Assembly: GCA_012656075.1 (NCBI GenBank)
Contig: JAAKBF010000343.1
Coordinates: 310,001-374,000 of the forward strand
DNA length: 64,000 nucleotides
Source of the DNA: Phytophthora hibernalis
Lineage: Eukaryota > Oomycota > Peronosporomycetes > Peronosporales > Peronosporaceae
Direction of reading: 5' to 3'
The position numbers and the translations under genes were made by a program. The notes beneath the pieces are model-generated. The model was given only the letters and a program-made list of their open reading frames with translations. It did no database searches and was not told the origin of the DNA. Shown here piece by piece: positions 33,784-45,299 of the stretch (position 1 is the stretch's first letter; each line of letters starts with the position of its first letter).

Positions 33784-34426
33784 TACTTCTGGAATAAGCC
33801 AAGCCACCTCGTGGTTTGAATGAGCAACTACTTCAACGTACTGAACCAAGTTCAGCCATGTATTTTCTCCCTCACCATTTCTGACGATGCATTTCGGTTT
33901 TCAAGTTCCGGGAAAACTTTTTGTTGTTGTTCAATAACTTGTGATCGAGAGAAAATTGAGCACACCAAGAAGCTAATGATGAAGCAACAGAAGCAAACAC
34001 TGGAGTTAACGTACGTAGTGGTCAACGACGGTACCATATCTATACTACGGATTAGCGAAGACGAGTTCGCTATGGATGCACTCACAGCCATCGAGGCAGA
34101 TATCGGCTGCAGCGGCAAACGCGTGAGGCTTTTCAAGGCTAAGAGACTCGATAAGTCCTGGAAAAGTGTCCCCATGAGTGACATACAACGCATGAGAGAG
34201 AAAGCGCGTGGAATATGTCAATGAGACGAGAATGAGATGGATGTCCGCTTCCCGTTTGTCAACGTTTGATTTTCCAAGACCAGACGATGTTCGGAAGGAG
34301 GAAGTACATATCTTCTCCTTGAAGCCTGGGTACAACCCGGTTGCCCCAAAGTGGAAAGCGCAAGTTGTTCCGATACCAACTCTTGAGGTTGGCGAACTGC
34401 ACTTTGTAAACCGAGGTCAGGTTTAA

Positions 34427-37400
34427 CCCCTTGGTTCCCAGATAAGTGTATCGAAAACGAGCTAACTAAAGTGAGTTACGACGTTTCCTTGTCACTATAT
34501 GTTTGTATGTGGCATATGTTCGACGTGCGGGAAGGAGTATAAGTTTCCGAGAGGTCTATCACTTACATGTCGTAAGTTCTACCACTTTAGCAGCTAGTAG
34601 ACAGCACCGAATGTCGTAAGTTACTGCAAACTGGATAGTGCAGTGGAAGGATCTGCTGCACAATCAAAAATAAGTGGTACAAAGAGCGTCTTTATGCACC
34701 CAAACATCCAGAACAGTCGGAGCAAAAGGTTCAGGGATTCAAGAAAAAGTGTATTACGATCTGACAATGCTCACAACCATTTGATGCCACACATGCTCAC
34801 TCTTGATCGCTCTCATTTTCATCATCGCCGTCTACCGCCCCTTCACAAAGCAGAAGCTCTCGACGGGACTTCTTGCGTGCACCAGCCTTCTGACCGGACG
34901 CCGCAAGACGACCCTTTTGCCAAGATTGGTAGGTATGCTTTGGCCGCACTGGAAGTCGTCGTGCCAGATCTTAAAACACGTTTTAGCTATCCCCTTGTAC
35001 TGACGGCGTACTTGTTGCACAGCCAGCACTTCGCGTCATCAATAGAGCAGCGCTCGCAAAAGAAAGTCGTGGAAAAAGACTTCTTCTTGCGGTCACTGCG
35101 CAAAAGGGTACAGACCTTGCAAGATCGCTGGCGACGCTTCTGTACGCCCGTAACCGTGACCCAGTCATCGCATTGTTGTAGTGCATGCGTAAGTCTTAGT
35201 TGGGAACGCTTTCTCTTCTGGTTGCTCGGTGGTGGCGTGGCGACTATACCTTCAAAATCCTCCGCCTTCAGTTGCAGCAATTGGTTCTGCAGAACCCCGT
35301 ACCATTCTCCTCGCTTCATCAGCGGTGACCCAGAGATCCGTGACGCTTCCTTATGCGAAATATACGCATTCTCTAGAGCCATATCCACGAGGCCTAAGAA
35401 AAGGCTCTTGAAGTACTTTTTGAACTTCGTGGATGTCTGCAGTGAGTAGGTTTGCAGGCGGGGTTGATCCTGCACATCAACTCCGCCCATCCAACGTTGG
35501 TAGTTACTTACACTCGCCGGCCAAGGCACCACAACTCTGCCAACTCGCTTGATGTTCCTCGCAACTGATGCCGCTGTCATTGCGGATCCTGTGCACAAGT
35601 AGTGCACAGGTTTGCGATCCCACCACTGGAAGGCAATCATGTTGGATACGGCTACGGAGCGGGAGAAAGTGAAGGTGCCATGGGGAATAGTTGCTGGACG
35701 TCACTTGCGTTTCTCTTTGACATTCGCATCGTATCCAAGCCGGCTGGTCATGATCGTGCCTATCACGTACACTTTCATCTCCAAGAGCTCAATGGCAAGC
35801 AAAATATATGAATAGAAGCGGTCGATAACGACTGCGTGCCACGGTTGCCGCGTGAGGGGTCAAGCACTATCTTCAAATTGCGAATGACTGCAACTGCACC
35901 TGTCTTTCCATCTAATGATGAGTTTTCTCCATCGCCAGCTCTTCGCTTGCCCGTATATAGTTCAAATCTACATATGTAGGAACATACGACATAATTTGTT
36001 AGATGAATCCCACAAGTCATAAGTTACGACGTTCAGATTTGAACCATTACCTGTGGCAGTACGCAGTTCTTGAATCACACGCCATAAACATTTTCGAACC
36101 GTAGCGACGAGGTTTATCGGGCATGAACATTCGAGTCGTGTTTCGCTTAGAAGTGGAAGGAAGGACCCCTCGTCAACCGAAAACACAGCAGGAAGCGTCC
36201 ACGCTAGCAGGAAGCGATCCTGCATCGTATCCGAAACCATTCTCAGCTCCCACAGTTTGTCTCGCCTACGTTCCTCCCCATTGTCCACAAAGTGCAAGTC
36301 GCGCAAGATGTCTTGGCATCTATTGCGTGCCATGAACCTTCCAAAATTACCAGCAGGAACAGCACCATCCTCCACCATAGACCAGTGAGCTGCGAATCTT
36401 CGCTTTTGTGGGCAGAGCATGCGCGCGATCAAAGGCCAACGACGTGCAAAATCTCGTGAGTAGCGTAACCGGACTTCGCTTTTAAACGGCGACTGATTTG
36501 CTTCACTGTTTCCCTGACGATCGTTCTGCTTCACATGAATTGCTTCTGCGCGTCTTGTAACTTGCTGGAGGCCGTATCGATTCGTCTCAATGGCTATCTT
36601 GACCCAAAGTGACTTAGGCATAAAGTAGAAAAATGATAGCAGCGGCGAATGGCAGATGTCGCTCAGTTCAGAGACCGGCCTCGCCTCTTGCATATTCAAG
36701 CCAGGATAGGGTTGAACGCCCTCCTCAAAATTGGATGACACCGGTGTCCACTGCATGGCACGCAACGCGTCCTCGCGCTGCTCCCTGGCATGCTTGCTGG
36801 GGTATCACTGTCCAAGTGAAGCGACTCTAAGAATACAGTATCCATAGGCACAGCGTCGTCTTCGGAAAGTTCATAATCGTCTTCAGGTGCCTCACGATCA
36901 AAGTAAGCGTCATCATCGTTGTCGTCTTCTACGTCGTCGTCACTTTCGCCAGAGCTGTAGCTTTCGTAGTCACTTAGGTCCTCGTCGTCTGGAAAAAGTT
37001 CACGTCTTTCTTCACCGGACACCGCGGGCGTAGAACACGACCCGTCGGAGTAGCAGGTGCACGCACAAACTGGTCGGATGGCTCGCGGACGGGTTGGGCG
37101 TCGCTATCAGCGCCAGACGCTTCTGACAGAAGCTGTAGATTAGCAGCAGCATGTCGAATTTCTCTGGGTGAGAGATTGAATGCGTGAGTAACTGCTTTCC
37201 GTGGCAGCTCCGCGTCAGAGCTGCTACTGGGGTGCCAAATAGCTAATTTATCGTCCCCTGGGACAGCATCACGCTTGTGTCGATCTGCGACATACGTATT
37301 TCGTCAACGTCAGCAGCGGCAGCGTGGTCAGCAGCGGAAGCATGGTCGGCAGTGGCAGCAGCTTGGTCGGTAGCGGCAACGAGCACTTGGTCGGCAGCGG

Positions 37401-37939
37401 CATCAGCTTGGTCAACAGCGGCATCTTCGTCGACGTCGGCCTCATTCGTGTCCAGCAAGCCCGACTCTAAAGCAAACGCCACCACAGCCTCTTCTCCTAC
37501 TAAAACAATCGATATATCTGCACTCACGTAACCCCCTTCGTCTCGATCCCTTTCGGCCGCTTATACTTCCAGCCGGCTGCTCGCAATTGTCTCCAAAAGT
37601 GGCCGAAGTCGATGTTGCGCGATACTGCGGCAACTGCAGCAGTTTTCGTCCGTTTCCCGGCCTGATGCGCGCCATCGAGCAAAATCTGTAATGAATGGTT
37701 CCGGACTGAGTGGCGGCTGGATACTTTCCGCGTGTCCCATCTTTCCTGTGTATCCCTTACCCCTGCCTCGTTTTTGTGTTTTCCTATTTTACCTGTTGGA
37801 CTTTATTGCTTTCAAATGACTTGATTAAAGTATTGGATTTCTGTTTCCAAGCCATTTTCTATTGTTATCCAATCTATGTCGTAACTTACGACATAAGTCA
37901 ATCGACATGTCGTAAGTTACGACGTTGGGAACCAAGGGG
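34427..37939 (-). mobile_element. piggyBac element, 3.5 kb, with TTAA target sites
   Basis: The left end is TTAA (34423-34426) then CCCCTTGGTTCCCA. The right end is TGGGAACCAAGGGG then TTAA (37940-37943). That is a perfect 14 bp inverted repeat and the diagnostic TTAA duplication. Subterminal copies of the motif TCGTAAGTTACGA or part of it occur at both ends (34475, 34570, 34615 and 37873-37925). The transposase gene lies on the minus strand. The element sits inside the CRN-like pseudogene, so it arrived after that gene existed. Confidence 0.95.
34987..37680 (-). pseudogene. piggyBac-type transposase gene, frameshifted
   Basis: Reading right to left, there is a segment with FGHFWRQLRAAGWKYKRPKG (37540-37680), then an Ala/Asp-rich repeat (37243-37530). 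An acidic start follows (37022, MSGEERRELFPDDEDLSDYE), then the DDE_Tnp_1_7 region at 35968-36765 (NFGRFMARNRCQDILRDLHF, and AVFSVDEGS with the first catalytic Asp). The C-terminal catalytic part and Cys-rich zinc finger are at 34987-35640 (GRVVVPWPASVSNYQRWMGG, VDVQDQPRLQTYS, and a terminal C-x2-C...C-x2-C...C-x2-C cluster). In piggyBac the third Asp lies in the Y-N-x-x-M-G-G-V-D block, which is present. Frames break between the blocks; 35640-35968 is poorly conserved. Confidence 0.85.
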
Positions 37940-40099
37940 TTAAAAGTTGCAGCGTATTCACTATAAGAACTTTATGGCTATTACTCTTGGTATTGCGGAT
38001 GGATCCCCCTTGTATCTGGGATGGGGGAGTCGACATTTTGGGATGAATTACATTGCACAATGTAGAATGGAGTTGAAAAATTGGAAAACCAGGAAACCAC
38101 AAGACCCACGCTGATCAAAGTTATGAGGTGCTGCACGCTAAAGCAGCTCTGCCGATGTCGAACGGTTTTATTCGCGGACAATTTGCCGAAGTGAAGTCTG
38201 AGTTGTTGGTATTCAGCGTAAATCAGGTGCTGGGCGATGCGATCAGTGAGATGCTTGAACCAGGGACTATGCCTTCCTTGTCAGCTTCAGACACGGCGTA
38301 TGGCTTTGCGACGGGTTTAGTTCGTGCTTTGGGTCCGTTATTCGTTGTTCTGGATAGTGCTGATCAAGCATTTGACGATCTACGCGGGGATATGGAGTCA
38401 CGTGCTCTCTTTATGATTTTTTGTAAGTTCATTTTCGTTCCGTGGGTGCAGATCCACAATTACAATTCGTGGTGCTAGGTCATGGCATGACTCATGCGCA
38501 TTACTCCAAATGGTCCCTGGATTTCTTCAGTCCAATAGAATTGTTCGGCTACTATTGCATTTTATGCATCCCAATGCGATCAAACAAAAATTGCTCGAGA
38601 CGAATGTATCAAGCGTAGATAGAAGTGAGCGCTGGGGTTATCATCGAGGAATCGTTGAAAGAGGCGGTATTGCTTCTGTTCAAAGTATCGTCCGGCGATT
38701 TACGAAAGATGGTTGCCATGCTTCGAGATCATTCGACGTTTGACGATTTCCGGAGATTAGTGAACGAAGATGGTGACTTCAACTCTACATGTAGTCGGAT
38801 ACATTTTGACGAGCTGTACCAGTGTTCTTACGTGGAAAGTGGTTTGGAATGGACCTCACAAAATCCATCCTTGCTGATTATTGTATGATTAGAGACACTT
38901 CATGCCTGCGATATCTATTGTGAACCAATGTCACCTAAGCGGGAAGGAGCATTCAATGATGCCCAGTTCTGCGATGATCCTGAATACTGTTTTGGGAATT
39001 TTAGGTCCACTCCTCGAATATTTAGCAGGTCTTGCCGACACGCTAATGTTTGCAACACCAACGCGCCCGGAAATTCTCCAGTGGATGTGCCTAAAGAGGA
39101 TGATTGAATTGTTTTCGATGGAGACGTCGGCAGGTACTATGAGTTTGTTCGGGATCTCCAGCTTTCAAAAGAGTCTGTTCCCCTTCTTGCACTTTGCCAG
39201 AAGCTTGTCAAGGCTATCGTGAAAGTGGAGGATGTGATACCGTTTCTGAAGAAGTACTTTGATTAGCTCTCTGAAACCGAGAAGAATTGGTTTTTGTCGT
39301 CGTTTTCGACTCTTGTGCACAGATTCGGATGGGGTGCACTCAGTGACTCCATTATTGACGCGATCGACTGTCCATCATCCCAAGTTTCGATGGATCGAGC
39401 TTTAGCTCTGGCATAATCACTCAGCGAGGTGCTTTCTGCTCAAACAGCTCTAACAGTTTTTGCGGTGAAAAAAGCTCAATTATTTTGTCGATCCAACCCA
39501 GAGGTTGGCATTCTCAAACAGTATGAGTTTGTTGTGGAAACACACGATGGCTTGTGCTAACCCAGAGGCCTTCGTTAATGTGAACAACATGTACGCGGAA
39601 GATGCGGGGCGGTTAGCCCTATTGTGGATGCCCTGTTAATGCAATGAGCTCGCCCCTCCACAAGATGAATCTGAAATTCCTTGCGTGGACGCGTCGTCAA
39701 TGGCTGATCAACGAGATTACGGACAGCCAAAACCAATTCCCTTGGCAAATTCTAAACGGCAACTTTGCTCACGGTACTGAAATAATTGACCCTCTTTGGT
39801 GATCAAGGCTTTTTCGAGCATATCGAATGCGCGCTTCTTCGTCGCTGTTTTACAACAGAACATCAAAGGCCCATTGGAAGTCACAGTGGGGGTTGGAGAC
39901 GAACGTGAAGTGTTCGTGCAAATTCAAAAGACTGGTGGCGAGTTTGACCCGCAGAGAACGAAAGTATCCGATTATCTGGCTGAGATAATGCGCCTTGGGT
40001 CGTCTGCTCCAGGCGAAAACATGAACAATGAAAATACACGCGGTCAAGAAAATACGAGTGGAAAGAACAGAGTTCTACTGTAGACGATGACACGATGGT

Positions 40100-40520
40100 G
40101 ATAATAATCGACTACACAGGTGCGTGGTTGCAGCGTTTAAGTTTCTAGGTACCAATACACTTTGTTCAATAAATTAATTGTGAAGCCTCCCTCACCACAC
40201 GATGCTGTTACCGCTACGTACACACTCGGTGCACAGCTCGGTCATGGGTACGTGTAGTCCGCCATACTCGCTGAAATGCCAGAATTTCATATCACCTGGT
40301 AAGCCAGGCCAACATTGACGCAAAATAGTACTGCAATAACGTTATTTGTAATGAATAAAATCACAAAAATACTTAATTTTAAAATAAATGCACAACGTGG
40401 GTTCCCCACAATTATTGATTTTGTTTAGTAACTTTGAATGTCATTGAACTCGCCTGCTTTTTGGGCCTTTATTTAGCTTTACAACGCTAGCTAGTACTAC
40501 AGTACTATGAATACGTTATA
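40100..40520. other. Intergenic; no gene seen
   Basis: AT-rich flank between the convergent CRN-like and RXLR genes. Contains a possible polyadenylation-type AATAAAATCAC at about 40352. Confidence 0.5.
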
Positions 40521-40525
40521 AGTAC

Positions 40526-41052
40526 TTAAACCCCGAGGTCCTTGCCATAGGTTCCCTTCCACCATTTCGAGTACTCCAACCACAGGTGATAGTCCTTATC
40601 CGAGGCCAACTGGGCTGACGGCAACTTCTTGATTTTCTCCGCGATGCCCAGCTTTTTGTGCAATTGGTACGGATTGCCAACCATCATGTCGAGCTGTTTG
40701 AACAATTCTTTGTTGGAATCAATGAGCTGGAGTGCCTGGGCCTTGTTGATAGCAATAAGCTCGTGTGCCTGGGCCTTGAAAGTGTCGACATCACTAAGAA
40801 GGGCCTTCAATCTCGAAGACTCGGTGAACTTCGCCTTAAGTTCGGTCAGTCCAGCTCTCTCTTCGTCATCAGAGTCATCGTCTGGGTCGTTATCAACAGC
40901 CTCGTTGGTTCTCAGAGACCTGGTGCCCTTGTTGTTGTACTGAGCAACATATATCGTGTTCACTCCGATCGTGGTAGCAACTGCGGCTTCAACTGTTTGG
41001 TGTTGGCCAGGAGGGTGGCGGCGGCGGCGAAGATGAAGACGCTTAAACGCAT
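40526..41052 (-). pseudogene. RXLR-dEER effector, frameshift after the signal peptide
   Basis: From ATG 41052 the frame reads MRLSVFIFAAAATLLAN, a signal peptide, but closes at a TGA near 40960. In the overlapping frame the mature protein carries RSLR (40910-40921), followed by an acidic run and DDEER (40855-40866 region), the RXLR-dEER pair at normal spacing. The C-terminal effector domain of about 110 residues is helical, with several Trp and Tyr (KDYHLWLEYSKWWKGTYG), and ends at 40526. It probably has a single short WY-type module. One frameshift between about 40990 and 41045, in a GCC/GCG-rich tract, separates signal peptide and mature protein. The host-directed role is inferred from the motif. 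Confidence 0.85.
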
Positions 41053-41059
41053 GATTATT

Positions 41060-42985
41060 CGTAGTTGAGTGAAGGGGTCTGAGGCTTGAACAGCAAAATA
41101 CGGACTGATGCTGCTGTGCCACAGCCCACGCTTGTGAGGTGCCACTGCCTGCCAGGCAATGGACAATGTGAAGACCTAACAGATCCCTCATAATGTCATA
41201 GACATTATTTGAAACCATGTCAAACAAAAGATGCTTACGAACCTAAGTACAAATCGCGAGTTTTAGTGAGCTGATGCTCTATGACTGTTACTGCGTAGTA
41301 CTACAGCAATAGGAACATGACTTAAAGGACATGCATATTTTTGTCAAGTACTCAACGTAACTGAACTGTTTCGAAACACCGCCTAAAAGAGCCAATTTGG
41401 CGGGCTGTTATGGGCAAACCGTACTTGAAAGCTTCACCATTAGAAAGAACGTGTGTAGTGTGCTTCTTTTGAGCCCTTAGTAACTAAGATATTTCATAAT
41501 TCAAAGCAACTAAGGCTGAGTCGCTTTCAATTATGAAATACCCGTTGCATGATGGCCATCCAAAAATACTTATCTTTGCTCCCAGAATGGTTGGACTACA
41601 TGTGCATGTATTGTGGAGGCAATATTGCCATAATTTTGTCGATTTGAAAAATATCTAAACGCCTTCAAAATAGCACTCATATAGGAGTATTATTCGCCTT
41701 CTTGCGAGTGACGAGGTAAAAATGTTCATAGTCAGCTTTAGAGACGATAATCTTGAAATTTCCAAATGGTTCGTAAGCATAAGTTCGTTTGTTCATCTTT
41801 TTAATAAGACGATGGTCTTAGCATTTCCCTGGATCGCCTTCGGAGCGATTTGAGATTTGGCGCCGAACCGACTGTATTATTGAGTGGGCCGCCGAAGATA
41901 CTTCGGCGAAGACCCCGTCCTAGTTCCAGGAGCAACACTACTGGCCTTAACAGGTGGTCATATCATGTGAGTTTCTCCTGTACGGTTACACGTGGTATTT
42001 TCCGTTCCACGGCCTGCTAATGCTGGTGTGCCGCAACCTTGCTGATAAGTCACATTCTACGTGTTACCAGTGGTAACCTGTCAAATGTCGTTGGTACGCG
42101 TTTGTTATATTTGTGTCGATCATGTTCTTGTCAAATCAGACAGACAATGCAACCGAAGTTGTTTCTTTCTTGAGATATGGATATGCCGAAAGAGACTACA
42201 AATTATTTGTGAAATAATTTATTGTAACGTACGAGAACGATGCGAAGGCTGGGATTAGAATACAGGGTACTCTCAATGGAATACATTTATTAATAGTATC
42301 AGTTGGTTTTCGTGTATCTGGAACCTGTACGACTTAATATTTCCTCGTACTCATCGTTACTGCCATCCTAATCTAATTCAAACCTCTTGACTAGCCACTG
42401 CTAAATGTACCCCCTCGTCAACTTTACTGTCGTTGCTCTCATTTCCTGAGCAGATATCCAAGTCGTCAAAGTTGTTTAGATCGCCATTGAAGTAGTCATG
42501 GCCGTCCACCTTGTTGAGCAGACCGTAGTTGATATACATGTACAGTAGTTGAACGCTAACTTCTTGACTGAGCTATCGGTCATTTTGTTGCTACGCTTGG
42601 GCCGCGGGAAGCCATACATACTCCATACCCTCTCAGCCGAAGCTGAAGACGTCATCAAAGCGCATGAAGACGACATAATTGAAAACATCACGCCCAACGG
42701 GCTTGTTGAATGCCAATTTCAAAACTGGCGAGCACTATTACGTACAACACAAACAAGGACCATAAATAGTTGTCTTGCCTAGCCTACCTCACTGTTCGGT
42801 ATTGGCAGAGGTGAAGATCAGTCGAGGACGAAAATCAATTGACTGTGAGCGACTACACTGGTACATTTGGCACCTTCATAAGGCCGCCATTTGGCTTCAT
42901 GGGATAATGGGTTTGTTCGCTGGAAACATGGTTCCTATATTTGGTAGATGGAAATACTACATGTTTCTACGTATAAACCAAGAAA
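41060..42985. other. No recognisable gene
   Basis: 1.9 kb with only short frames. The plus ORF 42549-42782 (LSAEAEDVIKAHEDDIIENI) is the most protein-like, but I cannot assign it. A TACATGTA palindrome lies at about 42533. Confidence 0.45.
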
Positions 42986-42990
42986 CAGTA

Positions 42991-43260
42991 CACCGTTCAC
43001 TCTAATTAGTCGTGCTTCGAATATAGTCATGCTTCTGTACTTTTTCGTGACACCACGGACGACAAAAATTTCCCGAAGAGTTCAAAAGAGCACAAAGACA
43101 GTGGATTTGAGCAGATCTCGCCGAGGCGAAGCCAATCATCATCTTACTTTCAATAAAAATTTAATATTGTTGTCACAAGATCAATTCAAAAGTTCGACTT
43201 TCTCCGATAAAAATCGTACACCATAATTAGTCAGGGTCAGACTAATTAGAGTGAACGGTG
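42991..43260. mobile_element. 270 bp MITE with TA target duplication (copy 2)
   Basis: Same family as 2525-2786, in the opposite orientation: identical ends (CACCGTTCACTCTAATTAG and its complement), TA on both flanks (42989-42990 and 43261-43262). It differs by a small insertion and scattered substitutions. Confidence 0.92.
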
Positions 43261-43518
43261 TATACTGCTACCGGCGCATAGCTGGGAGATCAACGAAAAA
43301 AGTGTATGCACACGCTACATGTAGCTCAAATACCTATAGAGGAGACACTACCGGCAGTATATTAAATAAAATTTAATACGACGACAGCGGCTGTAGGGAT
43401 GGGTAAAATAAAAGCGATCCCATCGATCGACCCGATTGGATCCGATCAGCTTAACCTACCAAAGCTATCGCCAAACTGCAATCTTCTCAAGAGTCAGTCA
43501 AGTTTTCAACAAGACATC

Positions 43519-44514
43519 ATGAGCTCGAGACCTCGCGTTCGCAGCCTTCTTCGTCTTGCTCAAGACGAGAACGACGACGAAGAGCCCGAAACAATCGTGC
43601 AGGCCAATGCGTGTGCCGTGTTGGCAGTAGCTGCAACGCAGCAGCCCCGCAATAAGAAGCTTAGAGGTGGGTCCATCCCGGGAAGAGCGCCAGCCTCAAT
43701 CGCGGGCGAGATGCGGGAATCAACTACTGTACAACGACTACTTCGCCCCCGTCCAGCTTTTCCTGACAGGCTGTTCAGACGGCGCTTTCGCATGTCACGA
43801 CGCGTTTTTACTCGAGTGTTGGAGAAGGTGACGGAGGCAGACAACTACTTTACCGGGTGTGGAAGAATTACCCCAAGGCCTGGCACGGTATGTACCAAGA
43901 CCGCGACGGTGACGTCTCTATGATCATGGAGGCAGTAGCAACAAAAGATTTGTGGATTTGGCACTCTTTCGTTGGGATGCCGGGATCAAACAACGACATC
44001 AACGTGGTGAATCGCTCGCCTTTGATTGAGAATTGGCTGAACGGGAGGGCTCCAGCATTTGAGTATGAAGTCAACGACAAGCCGTACAAGATGTGCTACT
44101 TACTGTGCGACGGCATTTATCCGTCGTGGTCCGTGTTTGTTAAGTCCATTCGCCACCCGGAAACAGCGAAGGAAAAACACTTTGCTGGTGTTCAAGAGTG
44201 TTCGCAAAGAAGTAGAGCGCTGTTTTGGTGTCCTCCAAGGTCGGTTTGGCATTCTCGCACAACCTGCACGCCTATGGAATGAGATTACGCTAGGTGATGT
44301 TTGGCGTTGCTGTGTGGCACTCCACAACATGATCATTGAAGACGAACGAGACTACACAGAAGAAGCGTATATTCAACTAGTCGAGTTTCATTCAGCTGCT
44401 CGAGACACACTTCCGTTTGATGCACTGCTCGCTGGCCTATCGCAGATACAAGACGCGGTTGCACACTCAGAGCTGCAGAATGATTTCATGGAGCACCAGT
44501 GGTTAAGCAGGTAG
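43519..44514 (+). pseudogene. PIF/Harbinger (DDE_4) transposase, internally deleted
   Basis: ATG at 43519. The N-terminal part contains NKKLRGGSIPGRAP and LFRRRFRMSRRVFTRVLEKV, characteristic of oomycete Harbinger transposases. The next frame (43857-44282) has DLWIWHSFVGMPGSNNDINV, a catalytic-core block, and YLLCDGIYPSWSVFV with the second acidic residue. The third frame (44200-44514) has RKEVERCFGVLQGRFGIL, with the third catalytic Glu, and ends WLSR. The section normally linking the N-terminal helices to the first catalytic Asp is missing between 43855 and 43860, so this is a deletion plus frameshift. Not functional. Confidence 0.85.
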
Positions 44515-44590
44515 CTGTAGCATGTTGGGTAACTTGAAAAATTACCCTGACAGTTAATCCTGCTGCGTAGGGTATGCTGCCCACACTGAA

Positions 44591-44929
44591 TCAAATTAAA
44601 GCACTCTCCACAATGTCTGCGTTGTTCTCGTTGTTCGGGTCCTCGACGTTTTCGGCATTCTCTGCAAAACACGACCCCACAGTGTCACACACGGCTTCGA
44701 TGTTGCGAACCTCCAATGGGAACGGTTGAAGAGTAGCGGGTGGCGCTTCAATATCCGCAGGAGGCGCGGATATTGCAGAGTTGAGCTTCCTCGTCTTGAG
44801 AAAAGCTAGCTCCGCGAACCATGACGGTGCGCTGTTCTTGTCGTGCGATCTTCTCTGCGGGGCGAACGACTGATAACGTCTTAGAAATTCTGACGAAATC
44901 TGATGCCAGATATAGCGATTCCCCGCCAA
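44591..44929 (-). CDS. Harbinger second protein, helical DNA-binding type
   Basis: A 112-residue frame from 44929 starts AGNRYIWHQISSEFLRRYQS and ends in an acidic Asn/Glu tail. Harbinger elements usually encode a Myb/trihelix-like protein next to and opposite the transposase; position, orientation and the aromatic-rich N-terminus fit. The N-terminal part of a Myb domain may be missing because the frame has no clear ATG. Likely a truncated accessory protein. Confidence 0.5.
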   Translation of the reverse strand: MAGNRYIWHQISSEFLRRYQSFAPQRRSHDKNSAPSWFAELAFLKTRKLNSAISAPPADIEAPPATLQPFPLEVRNIEAVCDTVGSCFAENAENVEDPNNENNADIVESALI

Positions 44930-45299
44930 GCTATCGCCAAACAGGGCCTCGTTTGGCGCAAGGATAGCGTTTGGCGAGGCGAATGTTACCCAATTTGGCG
45001 ATAGCGAGGTCCCAGTGGGAGATAAATTACGTAGCTTCTCGCCATTCGCACCTACATGAATAGATTTGGCGTTTGGCGCGGTCCCGGTGGAGATGCTCTA
45101 AGGGTGCGAGAGCAACTCGCCAAACGATATAAATTACTCGTAGGCCTCGCCAAAAGTCGCTTTGGCGATAGCGCGCAACGGGTGGAGATGCTCTTATCAA
45201 TCGATCAATTTCGATTCGATCCGTCTGGATCGGATCCAATCGATCGATCAACGTAATTAATTTAGGCCAATGGTCTTCAAGGAGGGATCCTGTGAGAAC

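Larger units (their letters stand above)
33820..40083 (+). pseudogene. Crinkler (CRN)-like effector gene split by a piggyBac element
   Basis: The left part (33820-34426) has an N-terminal ubiquitin-like segment (TLELTYVVVNDGTISILRIS) followed by RVRLFKAKRLDKSW, a variant of the CRN LFLAK block, and VHIFSLKP near the position of the HVLVVxP motif. The right part (37944-40083) has NFMAITLGIADGSPLYLGWG, then GPLFVVLDSADQAFDDLRGD and LQFVVLGHGM. That spacing is like the Walker-B and sensor strands of the STAND-type NTPase found in many CRN proteins. A C-terminal domain ends at 40083. CRN proteins enter host nuclei and alter plant cell death. The gene is broken by the 3.5 kb insertion and by several other frameshifts and stops. 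The CRN assignment is probable, not certain: the motifs are divergent and no signal peptide is clear. Confidence 0.6.
43399..45256. mobile_element. PIF/Harbinger element remnant
   Basis: Contains the two genes typical of the superfamily in opposite orientation: a DDE_4-type transposase on plus and a small helical protein on minus. Candidate ends contain GATTGGATCCGATC, at about 43435 on plus and inverted at about 45230, each next to ATCGATCG. The 3 bp target duplication is not determinable by eye, so boundaries are approximate. The stretch 44925-45200 carries about nine copies of TTTGGCG or its complement, often as TTTGGCGATAGC, likely subterminal transposase-binding repeats; one matching AAGCTATCGCCAAAC lies near the left end (43462). 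Confidence 0.7.
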
